A stretch of DNA of 64,000 bases from Clostridia bacterium. GTDB lineage: Bacteria; Bacillota; Clostridia; Oscillospirales; Acutalibacteraceae. The position numbers and the translations under genes are program-made. Positions 8,302-16,525 of the stretch are shown in pieces (within the stretch, counting starts at the first letter, position 1; each line of letters opens with the position of its first letter). The DNA lies in the NCBI GenBank assembly GCA_017503785.1, contig JAFVSK010000018.1, positions 1 to 64,000 on the forward strand, written 5' to 3'. The notes under the pieces were generated by a model that did not search any database, had not been told where the DNA came from, and was given only the letters and a program-made list of their open reading frames with translations.

Positions 8302-9648
8302 TTATTCTTCCAGCTGATCCAAGCGGGCGATCGCCAGCGCCAGCGCGCCGATACCGCCGAGCAGCGCTTCCACAGAAACGCATTCGTCACTTTGGTGGGC
8401 ACCGCCATGACCGGCAGGCAGGCCCAGAGCCTCTTTATCCCACGGGAGGCTATGGTTGATGGCAAAGGCGTTCTTTAAGCGGCGAGCGTAGGTGCCGCCG
8501 TAGGTTTTATACGGATTGGCCTCGGGCTTGCCCGCAGCATCGCGGCACGCACCCAGAATACACTCCATTTCGGCGCCGCCCTCGTCCAGCAAGAAGCCGG
8601 GATCGTTGCTGACGGAAACGGTGTCGTACCCACGGGCAGCCAGTGCCGCGATAAGGCGCGGAATACCGGCCTCGTAATCGAATTCGTTGCCGTAGCGAAT
8701 GTCCAGCGTGAACACGAGATGGCCGTCGTCCACGCGAACGATGCCGTTGGCACAGGTCAGCTTACCGAATACACCTTCGCTGGCGATATCCACTTCCTCG
8801 CCGAAGTGGCCGCACACGGTGTCGCGCAGGCCGGCCACAATGCGGTGGTCGTTTTCGCACAGATCGTCACGCTCGCACAGCGCGGCAGCCGCTTTGTGGG
8901 CAGCGTTTTCGCCGCGTTCGGGATTTGCTGCGTGGGCAGCAAGACCCTCGAACACCTCGGCGCGGCCGTTATACTCCACGTTCACGCGGTCGAGCACCAC
9001 GTTGTAGGCTTGGCCGCCGTCGAATTTCGTGACCTGCGAAAGCACCTCGCGGCTGCGACATTCCACGTGCAAAATGCCCTTTTCACCCACACTTACCGGG
9101 AAGCCGCTGTCGGGAACGATGCACACCGCCGGCTGGCGTTCGTTTGCGACGAAGGCGCGCACGTCGGTCATGCCGCCGGTTTCCTCGCTGCCGCCCACGA
9201 ACACCGTGATGCGGCGGCGCGGCGTGATGCCCGCCGCCTTTAACGCCTTTAACGCGTACAGCGAGCCAACCACGCCCGCCTTGTTATCGTTGATACCGCG
9301 GCCGTATATAATGCCGTCTTTTTCAATAGGCTCGAACGGCTGCGTGGTGATCCAATCGTCGTTAACGGGGACCACGTCGGCGTGGCCGAACAGGCCAATG
9401 CCGTCGCCCTCGCCCTCCAGCACGGCCACGGCGTAGCCAAGCTCGTGCTTGACCGTCATGGGGACACCGTTTGCCGTGTACAGCGCGGCGGTGGCGGTGA
9501 GCGCTTCGTCGGAAGCCTTGCCAAAGGGCAAGCCGTCTTCGCCGGCCTTGGCAATGGAGGGGATGCGCACCAGCGAAAACAGATCGCGCACGATCTCGCT
9601 GCGGTGCTCGTTCAGATAGGCGGTAACGGCCGCATACCATTGTTCCAT
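8302..9648 (-). CDS. M20-family dipeptidase (PepV/Sapep-like)
   Basis: A 448-residue di-zinc aminoacyl peptidase that cleaves dipeptides or deacylates amino acids in the cytoplasm. Metal and catalytic elements are visible: LFGHADVVPV (His, and Asp two on), YGRGINDNKAG (bridging Asp), GGSEETGG (catalytic Glu pair), IVPDSGFPV (Asp) and a C-terminal GHGGAHQSDE (His). The length and the large inserted lid domain match the PepV/Sapep group rather than short M20 enzymes. It lies 11 bases downstream of a serine hydrolase gene in the same operon, which suggests peptide or D-amino-acid peptide turnover. A strong terminator lies 12 bases after the stop. Confidence 0.9.
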   Translation of the reverse strand: MEQWYAAVTAYLNEHRSEIVRDLFSLVRIPSIAKAGEDGLPFGKASDEALTATAALYTANGVPMTVKHELGYAVAVLEGEGDGIGLFGHADVVPVNDDWITTQPFEPIEKDGIIYGRGINDNKAGVVGSLYALKALKAAGITPRRRITVFVGGSEETGGMTDVRAFVANERQPAVCIVPDSGFPVSVGEKGILHVECRSREVLSQVTKFDGGQAYNVVLDRVNVEYNGRAEVFEGLAAHAANPERGENAAHKAAAALCERDDLCENDHRIVAGLRDTVCGHFGEEVDIASEGVFGKLTCANGIVRVDDGHLVFTLDIRYGNEFDYEAGIPRLIAALAARGYDTVSVSNDPGFLLDEGGAEMECILGACRDAAGKPEANPYKTYGGTYARRLKNAFAINHSLPWDKEALGLPAGHGGAHQSDECVSVEALLGGIGALALAIARLDQLEE

Positions 9649-9659
9649 AATGATTCTCC

Positions 9660-10778
9660 TTACAAACCTAACGCTTCGTACACTTCGTCGCGGATGGGAG
9701 CGTAAAACTCACCCATGAGGCGCGGCCAGTTGCGAATGTGCTGCATAAACGAAAACGACAGATGATTGAACGGGTCGACAATGAGGAACGCGCCGTTGGC
9801 GCCATCCCAGCCGAATTCGCCCAGCGGGCTGCGCTGGCCTTGGCTTTTGTCGATGAGGGTGCGCACGCCCAGGCCGTAGCCATAGCCGGGGCCGGTGGCG
9901 CAGGAGAAGGTGGGATCCTTCACAAACGTGCCCATTTGGTTTTCGTGCAGGGCGTGCACGGAGGCTTCGGTGAGAATGCGGGCACCCGTGGCACCCACGC
10001 CGCAGCAGGCCATGGCATCGGCAAACAGGGCATAATCGTCCAGCGTGGACACCAAGCCACCGCCGCCGCTTTCGTAGCGAGTGCCGAAATTGTAGGGATG
10101 CTGGGTACCGATATCAATTAACTCGCCCGTTTCTTCCAGACATTCGTACTGGCCGGCAAGGTTGGACACGTTGCGGTTAAAGCCGGTGTTAGTCATGCCC
10201 AGCGGCTCGAAGATGTTTTTCTTTAAGTATTCTCCGTAGCGCATGCCGGCGGCCTCTTCGATGACGGCGCCCATGACGTCGTGGCACAAGCTGTACTTAA
10301 ATCGCTCGCCGGGGTGGAAGATCAACGGTGAGGCGGCGATCGCCTCGGCGATTTGGCGGGTGGTTACGTCGCTCCCCCACAGGCCTTGTGCCTTCAGGCG
10401 GCCGCGAAGATTGTAATCGAGGCCGGCGCTCATGGTCATTAAATGGCGTACCGTGATGGGTGTTTTCGGCGGCACGAGCTTGCCGTCTTCCAGCACCGAA
10501 ACCGCGCCGTATTCGGGCAGAATTTCGGACACGGGGGTGTCGATCGTCAGCACGCCGCGCTCGACGAGCTGCATGGTGGCGGCCATGGTGATGGGCTTAC
10601 TGCAGGAAAAAATGAAAAAGCGCTCCTCGCCCGTCATGGGCTCGGCGGTGTCGCGACCGCGGGTGCCGCAAACGTGGCGGTAGATCTCCTCATGGTCACG
10701 GCGAATGGAAATGCTGCAGCCCGGAACCCCTAATTCGAGTAACGCGTGCATTCGTTTTTCAACGCAGGAAAGATTCAT
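9660..10778 (-). CDS. Serine hydrolase, beta-lactamase/class C family
   Basis: A 372-residue penicillin-recognising-fold hydrolase (esterase, D-aminopeptidase or similar). The active-site SxxK is SCSK in FFIFSCSKPITMAATMQL. The second motif reads YSL within FKYSLCHDVMGAVIEEAAG instead of the usual YxN. GWDGANGAFLIVDP occupies the place of the third motif. No signal peptide is seen, so it is likely cytoplasmic. It is the first gene of a two-gene operon with the M20 peptidase and is divergent from the SGNH esterase gene. The substrate is not deducible. Confidence 0.85.
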   Translation of the reverse strand: MNLSCVEKRMHALLELGVPGCSISIRRDHEEIYRHVCGTRGRDTAEPMTGEERFFIFSCSKPITMAATMQLVERGVLTIDTPVSEILPEYGAVSVLEDGKLVPPKTPITVRHLMTMSAGLDYNLRGRLKAQGLWGSDVTTRQIAEAIAASPLIFHPGERFKYSLCHDVMGAVIEEAAGMRYGEYLKKNIFEPLGMTNTGFNRNVSNLAGQYECLEETGELIDIGTQHPYNFGTRYESGGGGLVSTLDDYALFADAMACCGVGATGARILTEASVHALHENQMGTFVKDPTFSCATGPGYGYGLGVRTLIDKSQGQRSPLGEFGWDGANGAFLIVDPFNHLSFSFMQHIRNWPRLMGEFYAPIRDEVYEALGL

Positions 10779-10803
10779 AAAAACGCCTCCTTTATCGCTG
10801 ACA

Positions 10804-10833
10804 ATTATACCACACTCTTTCCCTCTTTGTAAA
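10804..10833 (-). promoter_or_regulatory. Promoter of the serine hydrolase/M20 operon
   Basis: Minus-strand TTTACA (10,828-10,833) and TATAAT (10,804-10,809) with 18-base spacing. Confidence 0.75.
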
Positions 10834-10835
10834 CC

Positions 10836-10864
10836 TTGACAACCATATTTTTTGCAGGTATAAT
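10836..10864 (+). promoter_or_regulatory. Consensus sigma-A promoter of the SGNH esterase gene
   Basis: TTGACA (10,836-10,841), 17 bases, TATAAT (10,859-10,864): a full match to consensus. It is back to back with the divergent promoter at two bases' distance. Confidence 0.92.
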
Positions 10865-10892
10865 AACGGTATTACGTAATCGGAGGTGTGCT

Positions 10893-11951
10893 GTGAGTTA
10901 TTTTGAAGCCTTTACCTCGAACACGCTGGCAGCCGGCGGTAATCAGACCGTGTTTCATCCTGTCGGCGAGCAGGTGGGACGGGTGTTCTACCGCGTGTTC
11001 GCAGGCGGTACCTACCGCTATTCGCTGCTGTTTTCCGACGTGATCGACAGCACCTTTGCCGACGGCAGCATCAGCCGTGCAGGTGACACCTGCGGCGGCT
11101 TCACGCTGACACGGCTGGCCATGGGCGTGTGCGATACTTTGGAAAGCTCGCCGAGCCTGCAGCCGATCACGGTGGGCGGCGTCTCCTCCTACACATTAAA
11201 AAGCGGCGAGACCGTTGCCACCGATCCGCTCGTTATCACGGCCGCCGCAGGACAATATTTGTGTATAGAAATTGGATTTTACGGCCATACTGTTCCTTGC
11301 CACGCTGAAACACAAATTCCCGTGTTTGTAAAGCGGGACAACGCGTGGATACCCTCCTGCGAGGTGCCCCTGCCCTCGATGGTGGGGTGTGATCGCCCCG
11401 TGAAGCACCGTGTGGCGTATTGGGGAGATTCCATTACGCAGGGCATCGGTGTGGAGCCAAACAGCTATCGGCATTGGAACGCCCTGGTATCGGAGCGATT
11501 GGGGCGTGAAAACAGCTATTGGAACTTGGGGCTGGGCTTCGGTCGCGCCATGGATGCGGCGCTGGACGGTTCGTGGCTGCGCAAGGCCTGCACCGCCGAG
11601 GCGGTGGTGCTGTGCTTCGGTGTGAACGATATGGGGCGCCGCACCGCACAGCAAATTTGCGAGGATCTGACCGCTGCGGTGACCGCCCTGCAGGCTGCCG
11701 GCTGCCGCGTGTTGCTGCAAACGGTGCCGCCGTTTGAGTATTCTCCCGAAGCGCGGGAACGGTGGCAGCAGGTAAACCGCTATTTACGCACCGTGCTGCG
11801 CCACCGCGCCGATGCGTTCTTTGACGTGGAAACCGCGCTGGGCAGCGACCCCAAGCGCTATGGCGGACACCCAAACGAAGAAGGCTGCCGCGTGTGGGCA
11901 GAGGGGATTCTAAAACCGCTCGGCAAGTTATTGGAAAATCTTGACAAGTGA
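10893..11951 (+). CDS. SGNH/GDSL-type esterase
   Basis: A 352-residue carbohydrate esterase-like protein. An N-terminal beta-rich domain (about residues 1-165) precedes the SGNH fold. Block I is YWGDSITQG with Ser180, block III is CFGVNDMG with the oxyanion Asn, and block V is GGHPNEEG with His326. The Asp usually three residues before that His is Tyr here, so the triad may use another acidic residue. The start is GTG 10,893 with ggaggtg upstream; an earlier in-frame ATG lies inside the promoter. No signal peptide is visible. The promoter of the next gene overlaps its last codons. Confidence 0.85.
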   Translation: MSYFEAFTSNTLAAGGNQTVFHPVGEQVGRVFYRVFAGGTYRYSLLFSDVIDSTFADGSISRAGDTCGGFTLTRLAMGVCDTLESSPSLQPITVGGVSSYTLKSGETVATDPLVITAAAGQYLCIEIGFYGHTVPCHAETQIPVFVKRDNAWIPSCEVPLPSMVGCDRPVKHRVAYWGDSITQGIGVEPNSYRHWNALVSERLGRENSYWNLGLGFGRAMDAALDGSWLRKACTAEAVVLCFGVNDMGRRTAQQICEDLTAAVTALQAAGCRVLLQTVPPFEYSPEARERWQQVNRYLRTVLRHRADAFFDVETALGSDPKRYGGHPNEEGCRVWAEGILKPLGKLLENLDK

Positions 11952-11969
11952 CCTCGCGCTCCGTATAAT
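11941..11969 (+). promoter_or_regulatory. Consensus promoter of rubrerythrin gene
   Basis: TTGACA (11,941-11,946), 17 bases, TATAAT (11,964-11,969). The -35 box lies within the final codons of the esterase gene. A full-consensus promoter fits a highly expressed stress gene. Confidence 0.92.
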
Positions 11970-11999
11970 AAAAGTATCATAATTTAGGAGGAATTGACT

Positions 12000-12536
12000 A
12001 TGGATCTCAAGGGAAGCAGAACTGAAGCCAACCTGGCTGCCGCGTTTGCCGGCGAATCGCAGGCTCGCAACAAGTACACCTACTACGCCTCCAAGGCTCG
12101 CAAGGACGGCTACAACCAAATTGCCGAGTTGTTTGAGGAAACCGCCAACAACGAAAAGGAACACGCCAAAATGTGGTTTAAGCTGCTCAAGGGCGGCATT
12201 GGCACCACCGAGGAAAACCTCGCCGACGCGGCCGAGGGCGAAAACTACGAGTGGACGGATATGTACGCCGGCTTCGCCAAGGAAGCCCGCGAGGAAGGCT
12301 TCGACAAGATCGCCGAGCTGTTCGAGATGGTCGCTGCCGTTGAGAAAATGCACGAGGAGCGCTATCGTCGCCTGCTCGCCAACGTTGAGGGTGGCCTTGT
12401 GTTCTCCCGCGATGGCGATCAGATCTGGGAATGCGGCAACTGCGGTCACCTGCACTTTGGCAAGGCGGCCCCCGAAATTTGCCCCGTGTGCGCTCATCCG
12501 AAAGCCTATTTCCGCCTGCGCGCCACCAATTATTAA
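12000..12536 (+). CDS. rbr: Rubrerythrin
   Basis: A 178-residue peroxide-reducing diiron protein of anaerobes. The N-terminal ferritin-like four-helix domain carries paired iron ligands in [20 protein letters not shown] and EKMHEERY. The C-terminal rubredoxin domain has CGNCG and CPVCAHP for the single Fe(Cys)4 site. It protects an anaerobe against hydrogen peroxide using rubredoxin or NADH-linked electrons. The start is ATG 12,000 with aggagg nine bases upstream. It is expressed alone from a consensus promoter and ends at a strong terminator. Confidence 0.97.
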   Translation: MDLKGSRTEANLAAAFAGESQARNKYTYYASKARKDGYNQIAELFEETANNEKEHAKMWFKLLKGGIGTTEENLADAAEGENYEWTDMYAGFAKEAREEGFDKIAELFEMVAAVEKMHEERYRRLLANVEGGLVFSRDGDQIWECGNCGHLHFGKAAPEICPVCAHPKAYFRLRATNY

Positions 12537-12540
12537 AAGC

Positions 12541-12575
12541 AAAAAGCCGGTTCGCACGAACCGGCTTTTTTTATT
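12541..12575. terminator. Bidirectional terminator
   Basis: Stem aaaaagccggttcg / cgaaccggcttttt followed by T-rich sequence, between rubrerythrin and the convergent acyltransferase gene; it overlaps the last codons of the latter. Confidence 0.9.
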
Positions 12576-13572
12576 TTTCGCCTAACAAGAGATTGCGTGT
12601 GAATTTGTTCTTTTGAAGCAGATAAATCATAACCATGCAAAGCACCAGCCACACCAAGGCAACGATCAATGCACTTAAATGTAAACCAATGCTGTTCACC
12701 AAAACACTGTACAGCGGAAGCGGTAAGCTGAAGAAAATACACCAGTGAATGGCATACACCGGCAACGTGTTCTTGCCGATTTTTTCGACCAGCGTTGTTA
12801 GCTTTTTAAGCCACGGAATGGCATAGAGCAAACGGCAGACGATATAACACGCCGCTACACCGCTGAGGGCCATGCTTTTGTCGATAAGGATATAGATAAT
12901 ACCCTGCGTTTTCGAGAGTAAAACAATGCTTACTACAAATACAACGGCAAGTATTCCCGCCAGTATGGTAAAAGCAGAACGGTATACCTTGGCATCGTAT
13001 TTCTTAGAAAGCTTATACAAAAGATTGCCCAGTACAAAAAACGGAAGATAGTTCAGCAACGACCCGCAACCGGGAATGCGGGAAATAAGCACGGTGAGTA
13101 TGGCCGCCACCACGGCGGCAATCAGCACCTTAAGAGGGCCGCTTGAAAGCTTATGTAACGCCCGATAAAGCATGACAAAGGCCCAGTACACCAAAAACAT
13201 TAGAAACAAAATGCGCAAAAACCAGAATTGCGATACCAGCACGCTTTTTAGCTGCTTAACCACGCTGTAGTAACCGGATACACACGCTGTGAGAAGATAA
13301 TGAATCTGTATCCAAACAAGATAGGGTAATAAAATTCGTTTCACCTTGCCCAGCAGAAAACTTTTACTATTCTTCATTGGCTCGGAAAAGCCCGAGCTAA
13401 AACCACTAATAACGAAAAGCAACGACATTTGAAAGGTTTGAATTAGTCTGAGCAGAGGGTCGGTTGCCGTTTCGTCACAAAGTAGAAGCGCATGCCCCAA
13501 TACAACGATGATAATTGCTATTCCTCGAAAATAATCCAAAAACAGATTGCGCTGCTTTGTCAATAAATACAC
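12571..13572 (-). CDS. Acyltransferase 3 family membrane protein
   Basis: A 333-residue polytopic membrane protein with about ten hydrophobic segments. It begins with the family signature LDYFRGIAIIIVVLGHALLL; the His in this helix is the conserved catalytic residue of O-acetyltransferases acting on cell-surface sugars. The start is GTG 13,572 behind aaggtgg. It is monocistronic from a good promoter at 13,596-13,624. The acceptor (cell wall, polysaccharide or lipid-linked sugar) cannot be told from sequence. Codon use is more AT-rich than in its neighbours, which hints at later acquisition. Confidence 0.88.
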   Translation of the reverse strand: MYLLTKQRNLFLDYFRGIAIIIVVLGHALLLCDETATDPLLRLIQTFQMSLLFVISGFSSGFSEPMKNSKSFLLGKVKRILLPYLVWIQIHYLLTACVSGYYSVVKQLKSVLVSQFWFLRILFLMFLVYWAFVMLYRALHKLSSGPLKVLIAAVVAAILTVLISRIPGCGSLLNYLPFFVLGNLLYKLSKKYDAKVYRSAFTILAGILAVVFVVSIVLLSKTQGIIYILIDKSMALSGVAACYIVCRLLYAIPWLKKLTTLVEKIGKNTLPVYAIHWCIFFSLPLPLYSVLVNSIGLHLSALIVALVWLVLCMVMIYLLQKNKFTRNLLLGEK

Positions 13573-13595
13573 CCACCTTCATTTTTCTGCTAATA

Positions 13596-13624
13596 ATCAT
13601 ATCACGCCAACCAATATGTGTCAA
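13596..13624 (-). promoter_or_regulatory. Promoter of the acyltransferase gene
   Basis: Minus-strand TTGACA (13,619-13,624) and TATGAT (13,596-13,601), 17-base spacer. Confidence 0.85.
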
Positions 13625-13673
13625 ATTTTTTACACTTTTCCCTTTCACCCTCTTTTATTTTGCGGGGCGGTGT

Positions 13674-13681
13674 GTTATACT
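13674..13681 (+). promoter_or_regulatory. Extended -10 element before sufC
   Basis: A TGT-TATACT extended -10 (TATACT at 13,676-13,681) lies 31 bases before the sufC start. The -35 position is weak (ttttat). Confidence 0.5.
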
Positions 13682-13712
13682 GTAGTGTGACCATAACAGG
13701 AGGCTTGACCGT

Positions 13713-14435
13713 ATGCTGGAACTGAAAAATCTTTCCTACGCCGTGGAAACCGACGGCGAGAAAAAGGAGATCTTACACAATATCAATCTGCGCGTGGACG
13801 AACGCTTTGTAGCCTTTACCGGCCCCAACGGCGGCGGTAAGTCGACGCTGGCCAAGGTGGTGGCCGGTATTCTCACCCCCACCTCCGGCTCGGTAATTTT
13901 AGACGGCGAGGATATTACCGCGCTGTCCATTACCGAACGCGCCAAACGCGGCATCAGCTTTGCGTTTCAGCAGCCGGTGCGCTTTAAAGGCATTACCGTG
14001 CACGATCTTTTGTCGCTGGCGGCCGGGGAGACCATGTCGGTTACCAAGGCGTGCTCCTACCTGTCGGAGGTGGGCCTGTGCGCTAAGGATTACATTAACC
14101 GCGAAGTCAACGCCAGCTTATCGGGCGGCGAGCTCAAGCGTATTGAAATCGCCACCGTGATGATCCGCGGCACCAAGCTGTCGATCTTTGACGAGCCCGA
14201 AGCCGGAATCGACCTGTGGAGCTTCCAAAACCTCATTCAGGTGTTTGAGAAAATGCATAAGAAGCAGGGCGGCTCCATTCTGATCATTTCGCATCAGGAA
14301 CGTATTTTGAATATTGCCGACAAGATCGTGGTGATCGCCGGCGGCGAGATCGACCGCATCGGTACGCCGAGCGAGGTTATGCCGCATCTGCTGAACGCCG
14401 CCACGGCCTGCTCGGCCCTGACGGACAAGTTGTAA
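13713..14435 (+). CDS. sufC: SufC-type Fe-S cluster assembly ATPase
   Basis: A 240-residue ABC-type ATPase that powers Fe-S cluster assembly together with a SufB/D scaffold. Walker A is GPNGGGKST (near residue 40), the signature is LSGGELKRIEI, and Walker B is SIFDEPEAGID, the form typical of SufC. It precedes the scaffold gene by 13 bases with aaaggagg between, so both are one operon. No sufS, sufU or sufD is present nearby, which points to the minimal two-gene arrangement. Confidence 0.95.
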   Translation: MLELKNLSYAVETDGEKKEILHNINLRVDERFVAFTGPNGGGKSTLAKVVAGILTPTSGSVILDGEDITALSITERAKRGISFAFQQPVRFKGITVHDLLSLAAGETMSVTKACSYLSEVGLCAKDYINREVNASLSGGELKRIEIATVMIRGTKLSIFDEPEAGIDLWSFQNLIQVFEKMHKKQGGSILIISHQERILNIADKIVVIAGGEIDRIGTPSEVMPHLLNAATACSALTDKL

Positions 14436-14448
14436 AGGAGGTTGCTGC

Positions 14449-15366
14449 ATGGATAAGATTCAACAAACACTGTTAGAGGCCGTGACCGAGCTGCACGGCG
14501 TTCCCGAGGGTGCATATAACATTCGCGCCAACGGCACCATGGCCGGGCGCAACACCACCGCGAACATTGATATTATCACCAAAGAGGACAAGCCCGGCAT
14601 TGATATTCGCATTAAGCCCGGCACCAAAAACGAAAGCGTGCACATTCCCGTGGTGCTCAGCCAAAGCGGCTTGCAGGAAATGGTGTATAACGATTTCTTC
14701 GTGGGCGACGATTGCGATATTACCATCGTGGCCGGCTGCGGTATCCACAACGGCGGTGACGAGGAATCCCGCCACGACGGTATCCACACCTTCTACGTGG
14801 GCAAAAACGCGAAAATTCGGTACGTAGAGCGCCATTACGGGCAGGGCGACGGCAACGGCCAACGCGTGATGAACCCGAACACCGTGATCTATTTGGAGGA
14901 AGGCGCCACGATGGAGCTGGAAACTACGCAGATCAAGGGCGTGGATTCTACCGATCGCATTACCACCGCCACGGTGGGCGCAGGTGCTACGCTGCTCATT
15001 AAGGAAAAACTGATGACCCACGGCGAGCAGGTGGCTAACACCGATTTTACCGTGTATCTCAACGGCGAGGACTCCTCGGCAAACGTCATCTCGCGTTCGG
15101 TGGCGCGCGACCGCTCCAAGCAGCGGTTTGTGTCGCACATTTACGGCAACACGCGCTGCGCGGGGCATACCGAGTGCGATGCCATTTTGATGGACAACGC
15201 CAGCGTGGTGGCGGTGCCGGAGATCACCGCCAATCATTTGGATGCCAGCCTCATTCACGAGGCCGCGATCGGCAAGATCGCCGGCGAACAGCTTATTAAG
15301 CTGATGACCTTGGGCCTGACCGAGCAGGAGGCCGAGGAACAGATCGTTAACGGATTCTTAAAGTAA
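14449..15366 (+). CDS. sufB: SufB/SufD-like scaffold, short form
   Basis: A 305-residue protein with the SufBD beta-helix core and the typical ending NHLDASLIHEAAIGKIAGEQL followed by a helical EQEAEEQIVNGFL. It should act as Fe-S scaffold with the adjacent SufC. It is much shorter than canonical SufB (roughly 470 residues) because the N-terminal region is missing; this matches the ancestral-like minimal SufBC (SMS-type) systems described in archaea and some anaerobes. A strong terminator follows at once, so the operon has only two genes. Confidence 0.88.
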   Translation: MDKIQQTLLEAVTELHGVPEGAYNIRANGTMAGRNTTANIDIITKEDKPGIDIRIKPGTKNESVHIPVVLSQSGLQEMVYNDFFVGDDCDITIVAGCGIHNGGDEESRHDGIHTFYVGKNAKIRYVERHYGQGDGNGQRVMNPNTVIYLEEGATMELETTQIKGVDSTDRITTATVGAGATLLIKEKLMTHGEQVANTDFTVYLNGEDSSANVISRSVARDRSKQRFVSHIYGNTRCAGHTECDAILMDNASVVAVPEITANHLDASLIHEAAIGKIAGEQLIKLMTLGLTEQEAEEQIVNGFLK

Positions 15367-15371
15367 ATAAG

Positions 15372-15410
15372 AAAAAGGCCGCCGATGACTTCATCGGCGG
15401 CCTTTTTCTT
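15372..15410. terminator. Bidirectional terminator
   Basis: A long stem (aaaaaggccgccgatga and its complement) with a three-base loop lies between sufB and the convergent isocitrate dehydrogenase gene. Confidence 0.9.
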
Positions 15411-15412
15411 GG

Positions 15413-16525
15413 TTAAAGCAGTTTCAGCAGGGCATCGGTATAGGCGGCGCAGGTGGCGCCGTTTGTGTCGCCCGTGACGGTGACGGTGCACGCATCCAGC
15501 GCCTGCTCCAGCTGTGCGGCCGCTGCGGTGCGGCCAATGTGGCGCAGCAGCATGGCCGCGGCGCGCAGGATGCTGCGCGGGTCGGCATAGTCGCCTAGGC
15601 CCGCTTCGATCATGCGCGGTGCCGAGCCGTGAATGGCTTCAAACATGGCATAGCGGTCGCCAGCGTTGGCGCTGCCGCTGGTGCCCACCCCACCGCGCAG
15701 CTGGGCGGCTTCGTCGGTGAGGATATCGCCGTACAAGTTGGGCAGCAGCACCACCTGAAAACGGTTGCGAATACGCGGGTCTACCAAATTGGCGGTCATG
15801 ATATCAATGTACCAATCGTCCACCTCGATGCCGGGATAGTCGCGTGCGACCTCGTGGCAGATCGCGGTGAATTTACCGTCGGTCTTTTTCATGATATTGG
15901 CCTTGGTGACGATGGACACGCGCGTTTTGCCGTTTTGAACGGCGTGTTCAAACGCAGCGCGCGCGATGCGGCGGGTGCCGCTGTCGGTGGTTACCTTGAA
16001 ATCCACCGCCATGCCGTCAAGCTCGACACCGCGGCTGCCGAGCACGTATTCGCCCTCGGTGTTTTCGCGGAAGAACACCCAGTCGATCCCCTCTTCGGGA
16101 ATGGCAACGGGGCGCACGTTGGCATACAGATCCAGCTCACGCCGCAGGGTGACGTTGGCGCTTTCCATGGTACCGCCCATAGGTGTGGTGGTGGGGCCTT
16201 TTAAAAATACGTCACACGCGCGGATCTCATTGAGCACCGACGGCGGCACCGAGCAACCCTCGGCCAAGCGGTTTTCGATGGTGAGGCCTGTAATGGGCTT
16301 CAGTACCACCGCACCGGTGGCCAGCTCGGCTTGCAGCAGATGGCGCAGCACGCGCTCGGCCTGTTCCATTAAGATGGGGCCGATGCCGTCGCCGCCGGCC
16401 AAGCCCACGGTGACGGTGGGCTTTTTGGTGAGGTCCACCCGCTCGGTATCCATGGCAGCCAAGCGCTGCTGCTGTTCCTCTAACAGCGTGCGAAATTGTG
16501 CACACGCACGATCCAGTTCGGTCAT
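15413..16525 (-). CDS. Isocitrate dehydrogenase (isocitrate/isopropylmalate family)
   Basis: A 370-residue beta-decarboxylating dehydrogenase converting isocitrate to 2-oxoglutarate. Visible are VGLAGGDGIGPILM, the substrate loop ESANVTLRRELDLYANVRP (the S-x-N-x-x-LR form of isocitrate dehydrogenases rather than isopropylmalate enzymes), the catalytic Lys in VTKANIMKKTDG, the metal Asp pair in LYGDILTDEAAQLRGG and the cofactor loop HGSAP. It has an N-terminal extension of about 35 residues. Context decides the function: it overlaps aconitase by four bases and lies in an operon headed by Re-citrate synthase. NAD versus NADP preference is not decided. Confidence 0.88.
   Translation of the reverse strand: MTELDRACAQFRTLLEEQQQRLAAMDTERVDLTKKPTVTVGLAGGDGIGPILMEQAERVLRHLLQAELATGAVVLKPITGLTIENRLAEGCSVPPSVLNEIRACDVFLKGPTTTPMGGTMESANVTLRRELDLYANVRPVAIPEEGIDWVFFRENTEGEYVLGSRGVELDGMAVDFKVTTDSGTRRIARAAFEHAVQNGKTRVSIVTKANIMKKTDGKFTAICHEVARDYPGIEVDDWYIDIMTANLVDPRIRNRFQVVLLPNLYGDILTDEAAQLRGGVGTSGSANAGDRYAMFEAIHGSAPRMIEAGLGDYADPRSILRAAAMLLRHIGRTAAAAQLEQALDACTVTVTGDTNGATCAAYTDALLKLL

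Noticed and set aside
13713..14435. sufC as a general amino-acid ABC transporter ATPase
   Set aside because: Walker B DEPEAGID and the adjacent SufBD scaffold are specific to SufC.
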